Under the pieces are notes generated by a model. That model ran no database searches. It saw only the letters and a list, made by a program, of their open reading frames with translations, and was not told the DNA's origin. Shown piece after piece: positions 1 to 5,802 of a stretch of 7,284 bases of DNA. Within the stretch, counting starts at the first letter, position 1. Every line of letters begins with the position of its first letter. Source of the stretch: Phycisphaerae bacterium (GTDB lineage: Bacteria; Planctomycetota; Phycisphaerae; Tepidisphaerales; Tepidisphaeraceae); NCBI GenBank assembly GCA_014380825.1, contig JACMJD010000716.1, forward strand, positions 1 to 7,284, read 5' to 3'. The translations under genes and the position numbers were made by a program.

Positions 1-24
1 GCGACTGTGATTGCGCTTCGTGTG

Positions 25-46
25 GCCCCGCCGCAAGCGGCGGGGC
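25..46. repeat. Perfect GC-rich palindrome (10-bp arms)
   Basis: The arms gccccgccgc (25-34) and gcggcggggc (37-46) are exact reverse complements around a 2-base centre; as RNA the fold would be a very stable stem. There is no T-tract on either side, so a classic intrinsic terminator is not supported. It lies between the window edge and the ribosome binding site of the first gene. It could be a dispersed REP-like intergenic repeat or a transcription-end or RNA-stability hairpin of an upstream gene. Confidence 0.6.
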
Positions 47-57
47 TACGCGAGGAC

Positions 58-64
58 GGAGAGG
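58..64 (+). promoter_or_regulatory. Shine-Dalgarno site fixing a GTG start
   Basis: The purine run ggagagg ends 8 nt before the GTG at 73. It is the best ribosome binding site in front of the MGMT-like reading frame and favours GTG 73 over the GTG at 7, whose frame crosses the palindrome, and over the ATG at 127. Confidence 0.6.
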
Positions 65-72
65 TTCCTACT

Positions 73-441
73 GTGATCAACACGAGCTTCGAATCCGATA
101 TCCGCGCCGGTCAGGTTTGTCCCGCGATGTCGTTCAATCAGAAAGTCTGGGCGATGACCGCGCGAATCCCGGCCGGTCGCGTGACGACATATGCAGAAAT
201 CGCGCGGGCTCTGGGCTCGAAGGGTTATCGCGCCGTCGGCAATGCGCTCAACAAGAACCCATACGCGCCGCACGTGCCGTGTCATCGGGTGGTCGGATCC
301 AACGGCAACCTCACCGGTTTCGCGGGCGGGCTGGATCTAAAAACGAAAATGCTTGCCGACGAAGGCATCGCCGTAAAGAACGGTCGGGCGGCCGTCGAAT
401 CGTTTTACCGCTTTCCGCGGTCCGGCATGCGACCTTGCTGA
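73..441 (+). CDS. MGMT-family protein, short alkyltransferase domain with active-site Cys
   Basis: The 122-residue product matches the C-terminal DNA-binding and active-site domain of O6-alkylguanine-DNA alkyltransferases, which repair O6-alkylguanine by moving the alkyl group to their own cysteine. Visible landmarks are the helix-turn-helix segment VTTYAEIARALG (37-48), the Arg-finger/recognition region YRAVGNALNKNP (52-63), the active site PCHRV (69-73, Cys70) and the substrate-loop motif GFAGG followed by K90 and the DEG segment (82-98). The Cys is present, so it is not an alkyltransferase-like (ATL) protein with PWHR. The N-terminal RNase H-like domain of full-length Ogt/Ada-C (about 160-180 aa) is absent. 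The start was chosen from the ribosome binding site at 58-64; ATG 127 would still keep the whole domain (104 aa). It leads a packed plus-strand group with the GNAT gene 9 nt downstream. Family assignment is firm; catalytic activity is inferred. Confidence 0.9.
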   Translation: MINTSFESDIRAGQVCPAMSFNQKVWAMTARIPAGRVTTYAEIARALGSKGYRAVGNALNKNPYAPHVPCHRVVGSNGNLTGFAGGLDLKTKMLADEGIAVKNGRAAVESFYRFPRSGMRPC

Positions 442-450
442 TTCGTCTGC

Positions 451-1005
451 ATGAACGACTGCATGAGCATTGTGATCTTCGAAACCCCTCGCCTGACCGT
501 TCGTCAATACACCGAAGCGGATGCCGAGCAGGCGCTGGAAATTTACTCCGATCCAGAAGTCATGCGATTTATCAGCATGGGCAAGACCGGGCCGATCACA
601 AACGTCGACGAGATGCGCCAGAATCTGATCGAACGGCGAATGAAGCGTTACAAAGAAACACCCCAATTCGGTGGCTGGGCCGCGGTGGCGAAAGACACGG
701 GAACGATCGTCGGCACGATCATTCTTCTGAACCTCGATAACAACCCGGAGATCGAAGTCGGCTGGCATTTGGCGCGTTCCGCGTGGGGCAAGGGCTACGC
801 CACCGAAGGCGGGCGCGGCGCGATTGATCACGGCTTCAACGTCGCGGGGCTTGATCGCATCGCCTGCGTCGTGCATCCGGATAATCACAAGTCGCTTGCA
901 GTCGCGCGACGCTTGAACCTGACGCACGAGGGTCGACGACATTATTACAACCAGGATCTCGAATACTTCAGCACGACGCGCCCTACGATCAGACGTGAAT
1001 CCTGA
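451..1005 (+). CDS. GNAT-family N-acetyltransferase (RimJ/RimL type)
   Basis: The 184-residue protein has the layout of the Acetyltransf_3 (RimJ/RimL-like) branch of GNAT enzymes, which transfer acetyl from acetyl-CoA to an amine. The opening FETPRLTVRQYTEAD (10-24) is the family's typical first strand and helix. IEVGWHLARSAWGKGYATEG (101-120) carries the acetyl-CoA pyrophosphate-binding loop (WGKGYATE, 112-119). VHPDNHKSLAVARRLNL (141-157) is the usual C-terminal N-x-x-S motif and helix. The substrate cannot be read from the sequence; such proteins modify ribosomal protein N-termini, antibiotics or small amines. No strong ribosome binding site precedes ATG 451. ATG 463 is an alternative giving a start at MSIVIFETPRL, closer to the family norm. 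The gene begins 9 nt after the MGMT-like stop and overlaps the next gene by 11 nt, so co-transcription and translational coupling are likely. Confidence 0.9.
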   Translation: MNDCMSIVIFETPRLTVRQYTEADAEQALEIYSDPEVMRFISMGKTGPITNVDEMRQNLIERRMKRYKETPQFGGWAAVAKDTGTIVGTIILLNLDNNPEIEVGWHLARSAWGKGYATEGGRGAIDHGFNVAGLDRIACVVHPDNHKSLAVARRLNLTHEGRRHYYNQDLEYFSTTRPTIRRES

Positions 1006-1783
1006 CCTGCGATTTGGAACGATGGGTTTCAGCTACGCCGATTGGTCCGGCGTCTTCTATCCCAAGTCACTGAAAAGCACCGACTATCTCTCCTTCTACG
1101 CGCGTCACTTCACCGCCGTCGAACTCGACACCACGTTCCACGCCGTGCCACCCGTAGATCGTGTCGAACGCTGGCGCGATGAGACGCCAGATGATTTCCG
1201 CTTCACCGCGAAGGTTCCGAAGGACATTACGCACGCGCAGATCATCGATCGCGCGGTTCCGTCGATGATGCAGTTTCTCGACGTCATGCGCAGGTTCGGC
1301 GAAAAGCTCGCCGTGATCCTCATTCAGTTCCCGCCGAGTTTCGGCGTCGATCAGACGAATCGGTTGTCGACGTTTCTCAAATCATTGCCGAATGAGCCGC
1401 GATTCGCGGTCGAATTTCGCAACTCAACCTGGTTCACGCCCGCGACCACCAATCTGTTACGGGAGCACAATGTCGCGCTGGCTAATGCCGAGTACGTCGG
1501 CGTGCCACGACTGATCACGCCAACCGCCGATTTCCTCTACATCCGCTGGATCGGCGAGCATGACCGCTTCGCCGAGCTTGATCACGAGCAGATCGATGTC
1601 ACGCATCGGATGTTGTGGTGGAAAGACCAGATCGAATTGAACGCTCCAAAGGTTCGATCGGTTTACGGTTTCTTCAACAACGACTACGCCGGGTATTCGA
1701 TCGCCACGTGCAACCGGATGAAGAAAATGCTTGGATTACGAGTCATTCCGACGGAAGATCGGCGGCAGGGGAAACTGTTTTAG
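995..1783 (+). CDS. DUF72 domain protein (YecE family)
   Basis: This 262-residue protein covers a complete DUF72 domain, a TIM-barrel-like family of unknown biochemical function. Signature segments in order are GTMGFSYADWSGVFYP (8-23), AVELDTTFHAVPP (41-53), RFTAKVPKDITH (69-80), ILIQFPPSF (108-116), FAVEFRNSTWF (137-147), YIRWIGEHDRF (182-192) and VYGFFNNDYAGYSI (223-236). The GTG start at 995 sits inside the end of the GNAT gene. It is needed because the first motif begins at residue 8, and the later ATG at 1022 would cut into it. No good ribosome binding site is visible, which fits translational coupling to the GNAT gene. The extreme C-terminus reads RRQGKLF, resembling a sliding-clamp-binding peptide. 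Its last 41 bp overlap the oppositely oriented RNA methyltransferase gene. Family assignment is firm; function is unknown. Confidence 0.92.
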   Translation: MNPDLRFGTMGFSYADWSGVFYPKSLKSTDYLSFYARHFTAVELDTTFHAVPPVDRVERWRDETPDDFRFTAKVPKDITHAQIIDRAVPSMMQFLDVMRRFGEKLAVILIQFPPSFGVDQTNRLSTFLKSLPNEPRFAVEFRNSTWFTPATTNLLREHNVALANAEYVGVPRLITPTADFLYIRWIGEHDRFAELDHEQIDVTHRMLWWKDQIELNAPKVRSVYGFFNNDYAGYSIATCNRMKKMLGLRVIPTEDRRQGKLF

Positions 1784-2516
1784 CTGGCGTCCGTTGTCGC
1801 ATCGTTTCGGCGAGGACGATCGCGGCCGCATGTGAGAGCGGCAGGCTTGACGCTGCGTTCGCGGCAGTGGGAATCGTAATCAAGCCATCACAGATCGATC
1901 GCACCGCGCCGCTCAGGCCACGCTTTTCACCGCCGATGGCGAGGATCGTCGAGGCTTTCAGGTCGACGTCGTACATCGTGCGTCGTGCGCCGGCGATGCA
2001 GCCGAACAGTTGGACTCCCATCTTTTGAAGGCGTTGAAGCGGGGCGACATCGTCGATCTGCGCGAGATCGAGCCGCTCGTATGCGCCGGATGCCGGCCGC
2101 GTGATCTCGACTGGATCGAAGTCCCACAGATGTTTCTTGATCAAGACCGCGTGACAACCCAGCGCTTCCGCGCTGCGGAGCGTGAAGCCGAAATTTCGCG
2201 CATCGTCGACACCTTCAAGCAACAGCAGCAGCGCGGGCTCTTTCAATTCTGAAACGAGCTGGATCAGTGCATCGCCGTCCAGTCGCGGCTTGGCGGTGGC
2301 AATCGCCATCACCCCGCCGTGAGTTGAGCCGTGGGCGAGAGAATCAAGCTCCTTCGAATCGACATATCGAATCGGCACCGCCGATTGCTCGGCCGACTCG
2401 ACAATGTCCTGCACTTGCTCGGCGTGCACGCCGTGGCGGATCAGGATCGACTGAAACTTTCGCTTCCGCGCCCGCAGCGCCGCCAGCACGGATTGTCTAC
2501 CCTCCAGGTGTTCCAT
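1743..2516 (-). CDS. SpoU/TrmH-family RNA 2'-O-methyltransferase
   Basis: The 257-residue protein, counted from the ATG at 2516, has the two-part layout of RlmB-like SPOUT enzymes, which use S-adenosylmethionine to methylate ribose 2'-OH in rRNA or tRNA. The N-terminal substrate-binding part starts MEHLEGRQSVLAALRARKRK. The knotted catalytic domain shows motif 1 (DDARNFGFTLRSAEALG, 104-120; Asn108, Arg114), the ITRPASGAYERL segment (138-149), motif 2 (IGGEKRGLS, 194-202; Glu197) and motif 3 beginning IPTAANAASSLPLSHA (215-230). Motif 3 usually reads SLN; here it is SLP, so the conserved Asn is Pro226. The exact target RNA and position cannot be called. An upstream in-frame ATG at 2561 falls in a hairpin loop and adds 15 unconserved-looking residues; the start at MEHLEG matches the family. 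No clear ribosome binding site is seen. Its 3' end overlaps the DUF72 gene tail-to-tail. Confidence 0.88.
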   Translation of the reverse strand: MEHLEGRQSVLAALRARKRKFQSILIRHGVHAEQVQDIVESAEQSAVPIRYVDSKELDSLAHGSTHGGVMAIATAKPRLDGDALIQLVSELKEPALLLLLEGVDDARNFGFTLRSAEALGCHAVLIKKHLWDFDPVEITRPASGAYERLDLAQIDDVAPLQRLQKMGVQLFGCIAGARRTMYDVDLKASTILAIGGEKRGLSGAVRSICDGLITIPTAANAASSLPLSHAAAIVLAETMRQRTPAKTVSPAADLPSE

Positions 2517-2546
2517 GGGCAGCGGATTGTACGCGCGGCGCAAGGT

Positions 2547-2574
2547 AAAGCGCCAGGGCATCGCCTGGCACTTT
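2547..2574 (-). terminator. Candidate hairpin terminator after the DUF4142 gene
   Basis: An inverted repeat pairs aaag (2547-2550) with cttt (2571-2574) and gccagg (2552-2557) with cctggc (2564-2569). There is one C/A mismatch and a 6-nt loop. On the minus strand the stem ends in CTTT followed by ACC, a short T-run only. It lies 33 nt past the stop of the DUF4142 gene and before the methyltransferase start, as expected for a terminator or attenuating hairpin. The T-tract is weak. Confidence 0.4.
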
Positions 2575-2606
2575 GGGCACGGATAGGTTGCCGTTCCGAT
2601 AGCGTT

Positions 2607-3785
2607 CTATCGACCCATGCCGCCCTGAATCTCCCGGGCCTTTTCCAAATGTGCCGCGATGTGGGCGCGCGTCTCGCTCAAGAGCTTTTTCAAATCTTCG
2701 TTAGTCGCCGACTTCATTAACTTGTTGTCGATCGTCGCCAATGCTTCTACGTGCCCTTTGATCATCGCGTCGATGTATGCCTTTTCGAATTGCAGGCCGT
2801 CCAGTAGAACGATCGCCGCCAGTTCACCGGCGCCTTGCTTCTGGAGTTGCTCGACGCCAGGTGTGACGAGTGGCGTCGCGCCGATCTGCTGTCCGAGCTT
2901 CATCGTTTTGCCTGCATTCGCGCCATGCTGTTCGTGCAGCATCTTCGCGTAGTCCATGACCGGCTGGCTGGGCTTTTTCATTTTCGCCTGGGCCGCGGCA
3001 TTGACCTCGTTCAAATCGATCGCGATCACTGTCGCAAGCACCTCGGCTTCGTTCATTTTGTCGCTGCTGCTGGCGAGCTGCGCCTCTCCTTCGCCGGGCC
3101 GCACCGGCGAACCTGGAATCACCGGCTTGTCTGGAAACGCCGCCGTCGACATCTTTGCCGGCTGGAATTGCAATGCTTCGACGTAGGCCGGGTGCTTGCC
3201 CGCCACGTCCTCGGTGACGATGTCGCCAAACGCCTTGCGCGCTTCTCCCACGGTCTTCTTTCCGGTGACGATGTCATGATCAAGGTTGAGCGTCAGCACG
3301 TTGTGTCCTTCCAGATCGCATCGCGCGGATAGTTCACCGACGGTACGATTGATCGTGCTGCTGGCGTCAAATGCGATCAAATCACCGACCTTCTCCTGCG
3401 GCACGTTGTAGGTGATCGTGTGTTCCAAGAAATCGACGTGCGGAAGCGGGAAGTCATGCGGAGTTTCGAGATTCATTACTGAAATTCGTTTGAAGGGCCC
3501 GGCGTTGTGCCAGATCAGGCGCTCGGAGGTTGCTTCTTGCGGCTGGCCGTACTTCGCTATCATTTCGTTCGCGCCCAACCTCGGGCGCTCCGCCCAATTC
3601 GCAGTGAACCGGTCGACGGTTTTTCGGTCGACCGTCTCCCGCTTCTCTGCACCATCTTTGATTTCAACCCGTTTTGACGGAGGTTGATCCTGCATTTGAT
3701 CGGTGTCCGAAGAAACGCAACCGCACGAAATCGCGGCGCCCGTCAAACTGAGGGCCAGAAACGAATGTAATGTGTGGCGATGCAT
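2607..3785 (-). CDS. Lipoprotein with an unknown domain and a C-terminal DUF4142 domain
   Basis: The 392-residue protein begins with a short signal peptide (MHRHTLHSFLALSLTGAAIS) and a likely lipidation site at Cys21 or Cys23 (AISCGC), so it is probably a membrane-anchored periplasmic lipoprotein. Residues about 25-60 are a polar, charged linker. Residues about 62-210 form a compact, conserved-looking domain that I do not recognise (WHNAGPFKR at 92-100, HDFPLPHVDFLEHT at 110-123). After a Pro/Gly-rich linker, residues about 243-386 are a DUF4142 four-helix domain, including VMDYAKMLHEQHGAN (276-290) and the closing helix TRAHIAAHLEKAREI (372-386). DUF4142 is generally considered ferritin-like in fold, and its role is unknown. 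ATG 3785 was chosen because GAAAGG lies 5 nt upstream and the signal peptide starts there. The frame stays open to 4043, but that would bury the signal peptide. Confidence 0.85.
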   Translation of the reverse strand: MHRHTLHSFLALSLTGAAISCGCVSSDTDQMQDQPPSKRVEIKDGAEKRETVDRKTVDRFTANWAERPRLGANEMIAKYGQPQEATSERLIWHNAGPFKRISVMNLETPHDFPLPHVDFLEHTITYNVPQEKVGDLIAFDASSTINRTVGELSARCDLEGHNVLTLNLDHDIVTGKKTVGEARKAFGDIVTEDVAGKHPAYVEALQFQPAKMSTAAFPDKPVIPGSPVRPGEGEAQLASSSDKMNEAEVLATVIAIDLNEVNAAAQAKMKKPSQPVMDYAKMLHEQHGANAGKTMKLGQQIGATPLVTPGVEQLQKQGAGELAAIVLLDGLQFEKAYIDAMIKGHVEALATIDNKLMKSATNEDLKKLLSETRAHIAAHLEKAREIQGGMGR

Positions 3786-3790
3786 AAATG

Positions 3791-3796
3791 CCTTTC
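3791..3796 (-). promoter_or_regulatory. Ribosome binding site of the DUF4142 lipoprotein
   Basis: Read on the minus strand this is GAAAGG, 5 nt before ATG 3785. It decides the start against the 86-residue longer upstream frame, which would place the hydrophobic signal peptide internally. Confidence 0.6.
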
Positions 3797-4022
3797 GAAT
3801 GAGATTGAGAAGTGGGTGGATGAGTTTGGTTAACGACAACTTACTTTTCCTCGCGTCCGCCGGGGCCGTGCTTCCCGCGGTCTCAGTTTCCGTGCCATTG
3901 TGTCTCCAAAATAGCCGAGAAATTGCTTCTTCCAGCTCCACGGCAATTCGTGTTCCACCACGCCAGCCGACGGAACACAATTGTTGATCGCCGTGTCTGA
4001 TCTCACGCGGCGTCTTAGCTTC
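3797..4022. other. Divergent intergenic region, presumed promoters
   Basis: This stretch separates the minus-strand DUF4142 lipoprotein gene from the plus-strand small lipoprotein gene, so promoters firing in both directions are expected. I see no convincing -35/-10 pair in either direction. The minus strand reads TGGCACG at 3891-3897, like a sigma-54 -24 element, but the matching -12 element is poor. Open frames crossing the region lack ribosome binding sites and recognisable features. Confidence 0.4.
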
Positions 4023-4033
4023 AGGAGCGTCCC

Positions 4034-4150
4034 ATGAGATCAATCAGCAAGATCGTGACGGCCGGGCCACCGCTGGCGATTGGAATGAGCGTGCTCGGAT
4101 GTGAGAGCAACGCCGATAGCAGGCGCCGATCGGTGGCGCGATCGGCGTAA
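4034..4150 (+). CDS. Small lipoprotein, 38 residues
   Basis: A short reading frame starts at ATG 4034, with a strong ribosome binding site (AGGAG, 4023-4027) 6 nt upstream, and ends with TAA at 4148-4150. The product opens MRSISKIVTAGPPLAIGMSV, with basic residues and then a hydrophobic stretch. A lipobox-like VLGC follows (lipidated Cys23), then the polar tail ESNADSRRRSVARSA. A ribosome binding site, an n-region with Arg and Lys, a hydrophobic core and a lipobox together make a real small lipoprotein more likely than chance. I do not recognise the family; entericidin-like size is the only resemblance. Its last codons fall in a DNA palindrome, so the tail composition may reflect that element. 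It is divergent from the DUF4142 gene and convergent with the prepilin gene. It could also be the surviving start of a decayed longer lipoprotein. Confidence 0.6.
   Translation: MRSISKIVTAGPPLAIGMSVLGCESNADSRRRSVARSA
4124..4147. repeat. 9-bp inverted repeat ending at the small lipoprotein stop
   Basis: cgccgatcg (4124-4132) and cgatcggcg (4139-4147) are perfect reverse complements around a 6-nt loop (gtggcg). The right arm stops just where the TAA of the small lipoprotein completes. No T-tract follows on either strand, so it reads as an RNA-stabilising hairpin or protein-binding palindrome rather than a standard terminator. Confidence 0.5.
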
Positions 4151-4170
4151 AATCAGCACTGCCGCTGATC
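4149..4170 (-). terminator. Weak candidate terminator of the ferritin/prepilin operon
   Basis: On the minus strand ATCAGC, a 6-nt loop and GCTGAT (4169-4152) form a stem followed by TTTA, beginning 11 nt past the prepilin stop. The stem is short and the T-tract is three to four bases. The position is right for termination of the minus-strand operon, but the signal is marginal. Confidence 0.35.
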
Positions 4171-4180
4171 GCGGCTAGCG

Positions 4181-5059
4181 TTAGTCGGACCGTAGCAGGA
4201 CCCAAGACGTATAAACGGCGATGTCCTGACTCGGCCCGTCGAATCCTGCGACGGGCCTTCGTGGGTCAGCGTACCCGCGTCCGACGAGGTACGCCGTCGC
4301 TGGCGTTTTGACTTCGTCCTCGGGACGGCGAATCTCGTATCCTGGGAACAGATACCACTCACCGAGGGCTGCATTCTTCGCGTTGCCCAGGCGCAGCACG
4401 CGGCCGGCGCCGTCGGGTCCGCCTGCCAAGACGACAAAAGCTCCCTCCGCGGCGGCCGCCGCGTTGGGCGACTCGGTGTCAAACTGCATCACGCCGCCCG
4501 GCGCGTCGATTTCGGCGCGAACCATCACATCAATCGGACGTGCTTGAAGCGAACACCCTCGACCTGTGATGTCGTTCGGGTCTTCGAATAGATCGGCCGC
4601 AGGATCGAACGTCGACCGATTTTTTACTCGCTCGACGAAAATCACCACACGCGCGACGCCCGCGCCATCCTGTCGCTCAAATAGCGCCGTCCACGCGTAC
4701 CGCGGGTCTGATGCATTGATCAGGTTTCCGCTAATCGATTGCCACAGCGCCTGCGACGAATTCAGCGGGCGCAGTGTTGCGCCCTGCGGGGGGGTGTTCT
4801 CATGGGTCATCGACGTAGACAACAACGCAAACGCATTCCGCGCCGTGGCGGCGGCGGTGGTGTCATCCAGGTTCTGTTGTGACAAACTGATTGACGTCAC
4901 AAACAAGCTCGCCATCAATACCGAGCCGATGCCCATGACGAGGATCGCGAAGACTATCTCGATCAAGGTAAACCCGAATGCCGAACGCGCGCGACGGTGC
5001 GTACCGCACGAGCCGCCGCGCCGTTCGACGCCGGGAAAGGAGATCGGTCGAGGTCGCAT
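4181..5059 (-). CDS. PilV-like prepilin (type IV pilus / type II secretion minor pilin)
   Basis: The 292-residue protein carries a class-III prepilin signal: a basic leader, then G29 cleaved before FTLIEIVFAILVMGIGSVLM (30-49). The obligatory Glu is at mature position 5 (Glu34), followed by a continuous hydrophobic helix. This is the N-methylation/cleavage motif processed by PilD-type peptidase, and the pattern resembles PilV/GspI minor pilins. The leader is long (29 residues, many Arg and Gly). The rest, about 220 residues, is a variable soluble domain I do not recognise, with Ala/Gly-rich stretches and one Cys (Cys169). ATG 5059 was chosen; TTG 5065 is an alternative. The ATG follows the stop of the upstream ferritin-like gene by 2 nt (TGA-AC-ATG) with no clear ribosome binding site, so translation is probably coupled. 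Being alone, without other pilus genes, it must use assembly machinery encoded elsewhere. Confidence 0.88.
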   Translation of the reverse strand: MRPRPISFPGVERRGGSCGTHRRARSAFGFTLIEIVFAILVMGIGSVLMASLFVTSISLSQQNLDDTTAAATARNAFALLSTSMTHENTPPQGATLRPLNSSQALWQSISGNLINASDPRYAWTALFERQDGAGVARVVIFVERVKNRSTFDPAADLFEDPNDITGRGCSLQARPIDVMVRAEIDAPGGVMQFDTESPNAAAAAEGAFVVLAGGPDGAGRVLRLGNAKNAALGEWYLFPGYEIRRPEDEVKTPATAYLVGRGYADPRRPVAGFDGPSQDIAVYTSWVLLRSD

Positions 5060-5061
5060 GT

Positions 5062-5784
5062 TCAAGTCACGATGAATGGAGAAACGGCGGCGAGCACTTG
5101 GTCCGGCGTGAGCGCCAAATCGCGTCCGCCGTTCTCGCTTGCCAGGGGCGCGACGTTCAGTCCTTCGCTGAAGAGTTGGTTGAGGATCGCTGCGATCACA
5201 GCAGTGTGGCGCGCTTCGGTGCCCTGTATGGCCACCGCCGTGCGGAGATACGTGCGTGAGATGAACGGCGTTGCACCCAGGTAGGCTGACACGCCCGTCT
5301 TTTCGGCCGTGTACACAAGATCCATCACGCCTTTGCGATTCAGGCTCTGCATCCCGAAGTCATATTTGAAGGGCGAGATTGCGGTCCCACCCGCGGCGAC
5401 GATCGCGCCACGCAGAAAATCGCGATGCTGGTTTTCAACCAGCCCGAACTGTCGGACGTAGCGGACATCGATTTCTTTCTTACCCAGGCCCAGGCCGGTG
5501 ATGGCCGTGCCCAGCGCATTCGTGCCGCCGCCCGTGAGACGCATTGTCGCTTGCGCATAAAGATCGGCTTCGAGGTCTTCGAGCGATAGGGCGTAGTTCA
5601 GAGTTTTAATATCGCCGGATCCGGGGATGTCCGCGAATGTCAGCGCTGGCGTGACGGCGCGAGCGGACGACACAAAGAGACCGGCGCCGACGATTCCAAT
5701 AGCGGCGGCGACTGATCGCGTCACAAATCTACGACGATCTGTATTCGTATCCTTGCCGATGGATGCTTCTTTAAGTGAACTCAT
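5062..5784 (-). CDS. Tat-exported ferritin-like protein (Ferritin_2 type), copy A
   Basis: The 240-residue protein starts with a twin-arginine signal (DRRRFVTRSVAAAIG, Arg17-19), a hydrophobic stretch and a likely cleavage after ARA (43). It is probably exported folded, with metal loaded in the cytoplasm. The four-helix ferritin-like domain keeps plausible diiron ligands: Glu69/Glu72 in LNYALSLEDLEADLY (62-76), Glu117 and His120 in VENQHRDFL, Glu161 in AEKTGVSAYLG, and Glu190 and His193 in GTEARHTAV. Two ExxH motifs and two further Glu sites match the ferritin/bacterioferritin-like carboxylate pattern. Actual iron binding or oxidase activity is not shown. ATG 5784 was chosen for the GAGG 8 nt upstream; the TTG at 5820 lies within an inverted repeat. 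It lies 66 nt after copy B, of which it is clearly a paralogue, and 2 nt before the prepilin gene. Confidence 0.9.
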   Translation of the reverse strand: MSSLKEASIGKDTNTDRRRFVTRSVAAAIGIVGAGLFVSSARAVTPALTFADIPGSGDIKTLNYALSLEDLEADLYAQATMRLTGGGTNALGTAITGLGLGKKEIDVRYVRQFGLVENQHRDFLRGAIVAAGGTAISPFKYDFGMQSLNRKGVMDLVYTAEKTGVSAYLGATPFISRTYLRTAVAIQGTEARHTAVIAAILNQLFSEGLNVAPLASENGGRDLALTPDQVLAAVSPFIVT

Positions 5785-5792
5785 TTCAATTT

Positions 5793-5796
5793 CCTC
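5793..5796 (-). promoter_or_regulatory. Ribosome binding site of ferritin-like copy A
   Basis: Read on the minus strand this is GAGG (in TGAGGA), 8 nt before ATG 5784. It fixes the start and rules out the upstream TTG at 5820, giving a normal-length Tat n-region. Confidence 0.6.
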
Positions 5797-5802
5797 AACT
5801 AG

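Noticed and set aside
117..740. Long Arg/Ser-rich plus-strand frame crossing the MGMT and GNAT genes
   Set aside because: It is out of frame with two clearly recognisable proteins and shows only GC-rich shadow composition.
337..942. 201-residue minus-strand frame opposite the GNAT gene
   Set aside because: It has no domain signature or ribosome binding site and lies antisense to a strongly supported acetyltransferase.
3882..3897. Possible sigma-54 promoter on the minus strand (TGGCACG then CTGAG)
   Set aside because: The -24 half is good but the -12 half lacks the required GC, and no activator site or family context supports it.
3786..4043. Longer 478-residue version of the DUF4142 protein starting at 4043
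   Set aside because: The extra 86 residues look unconserved and would place the signal peptide and lipobox inside the protein; the ATG at 3785 has its own ribosome binding site.
4129..4170. Glycine-zipper-like reading (IGGAIGV) in a different frame after the small lipoprotein start, suggesting a frameshifted longer lipoprotein
   Set aside because: Joining it to the lipoprotein frame needs at least one frame change, probably two, and the Gly/Ala codons coincide with a DNA palindrome that explains them.
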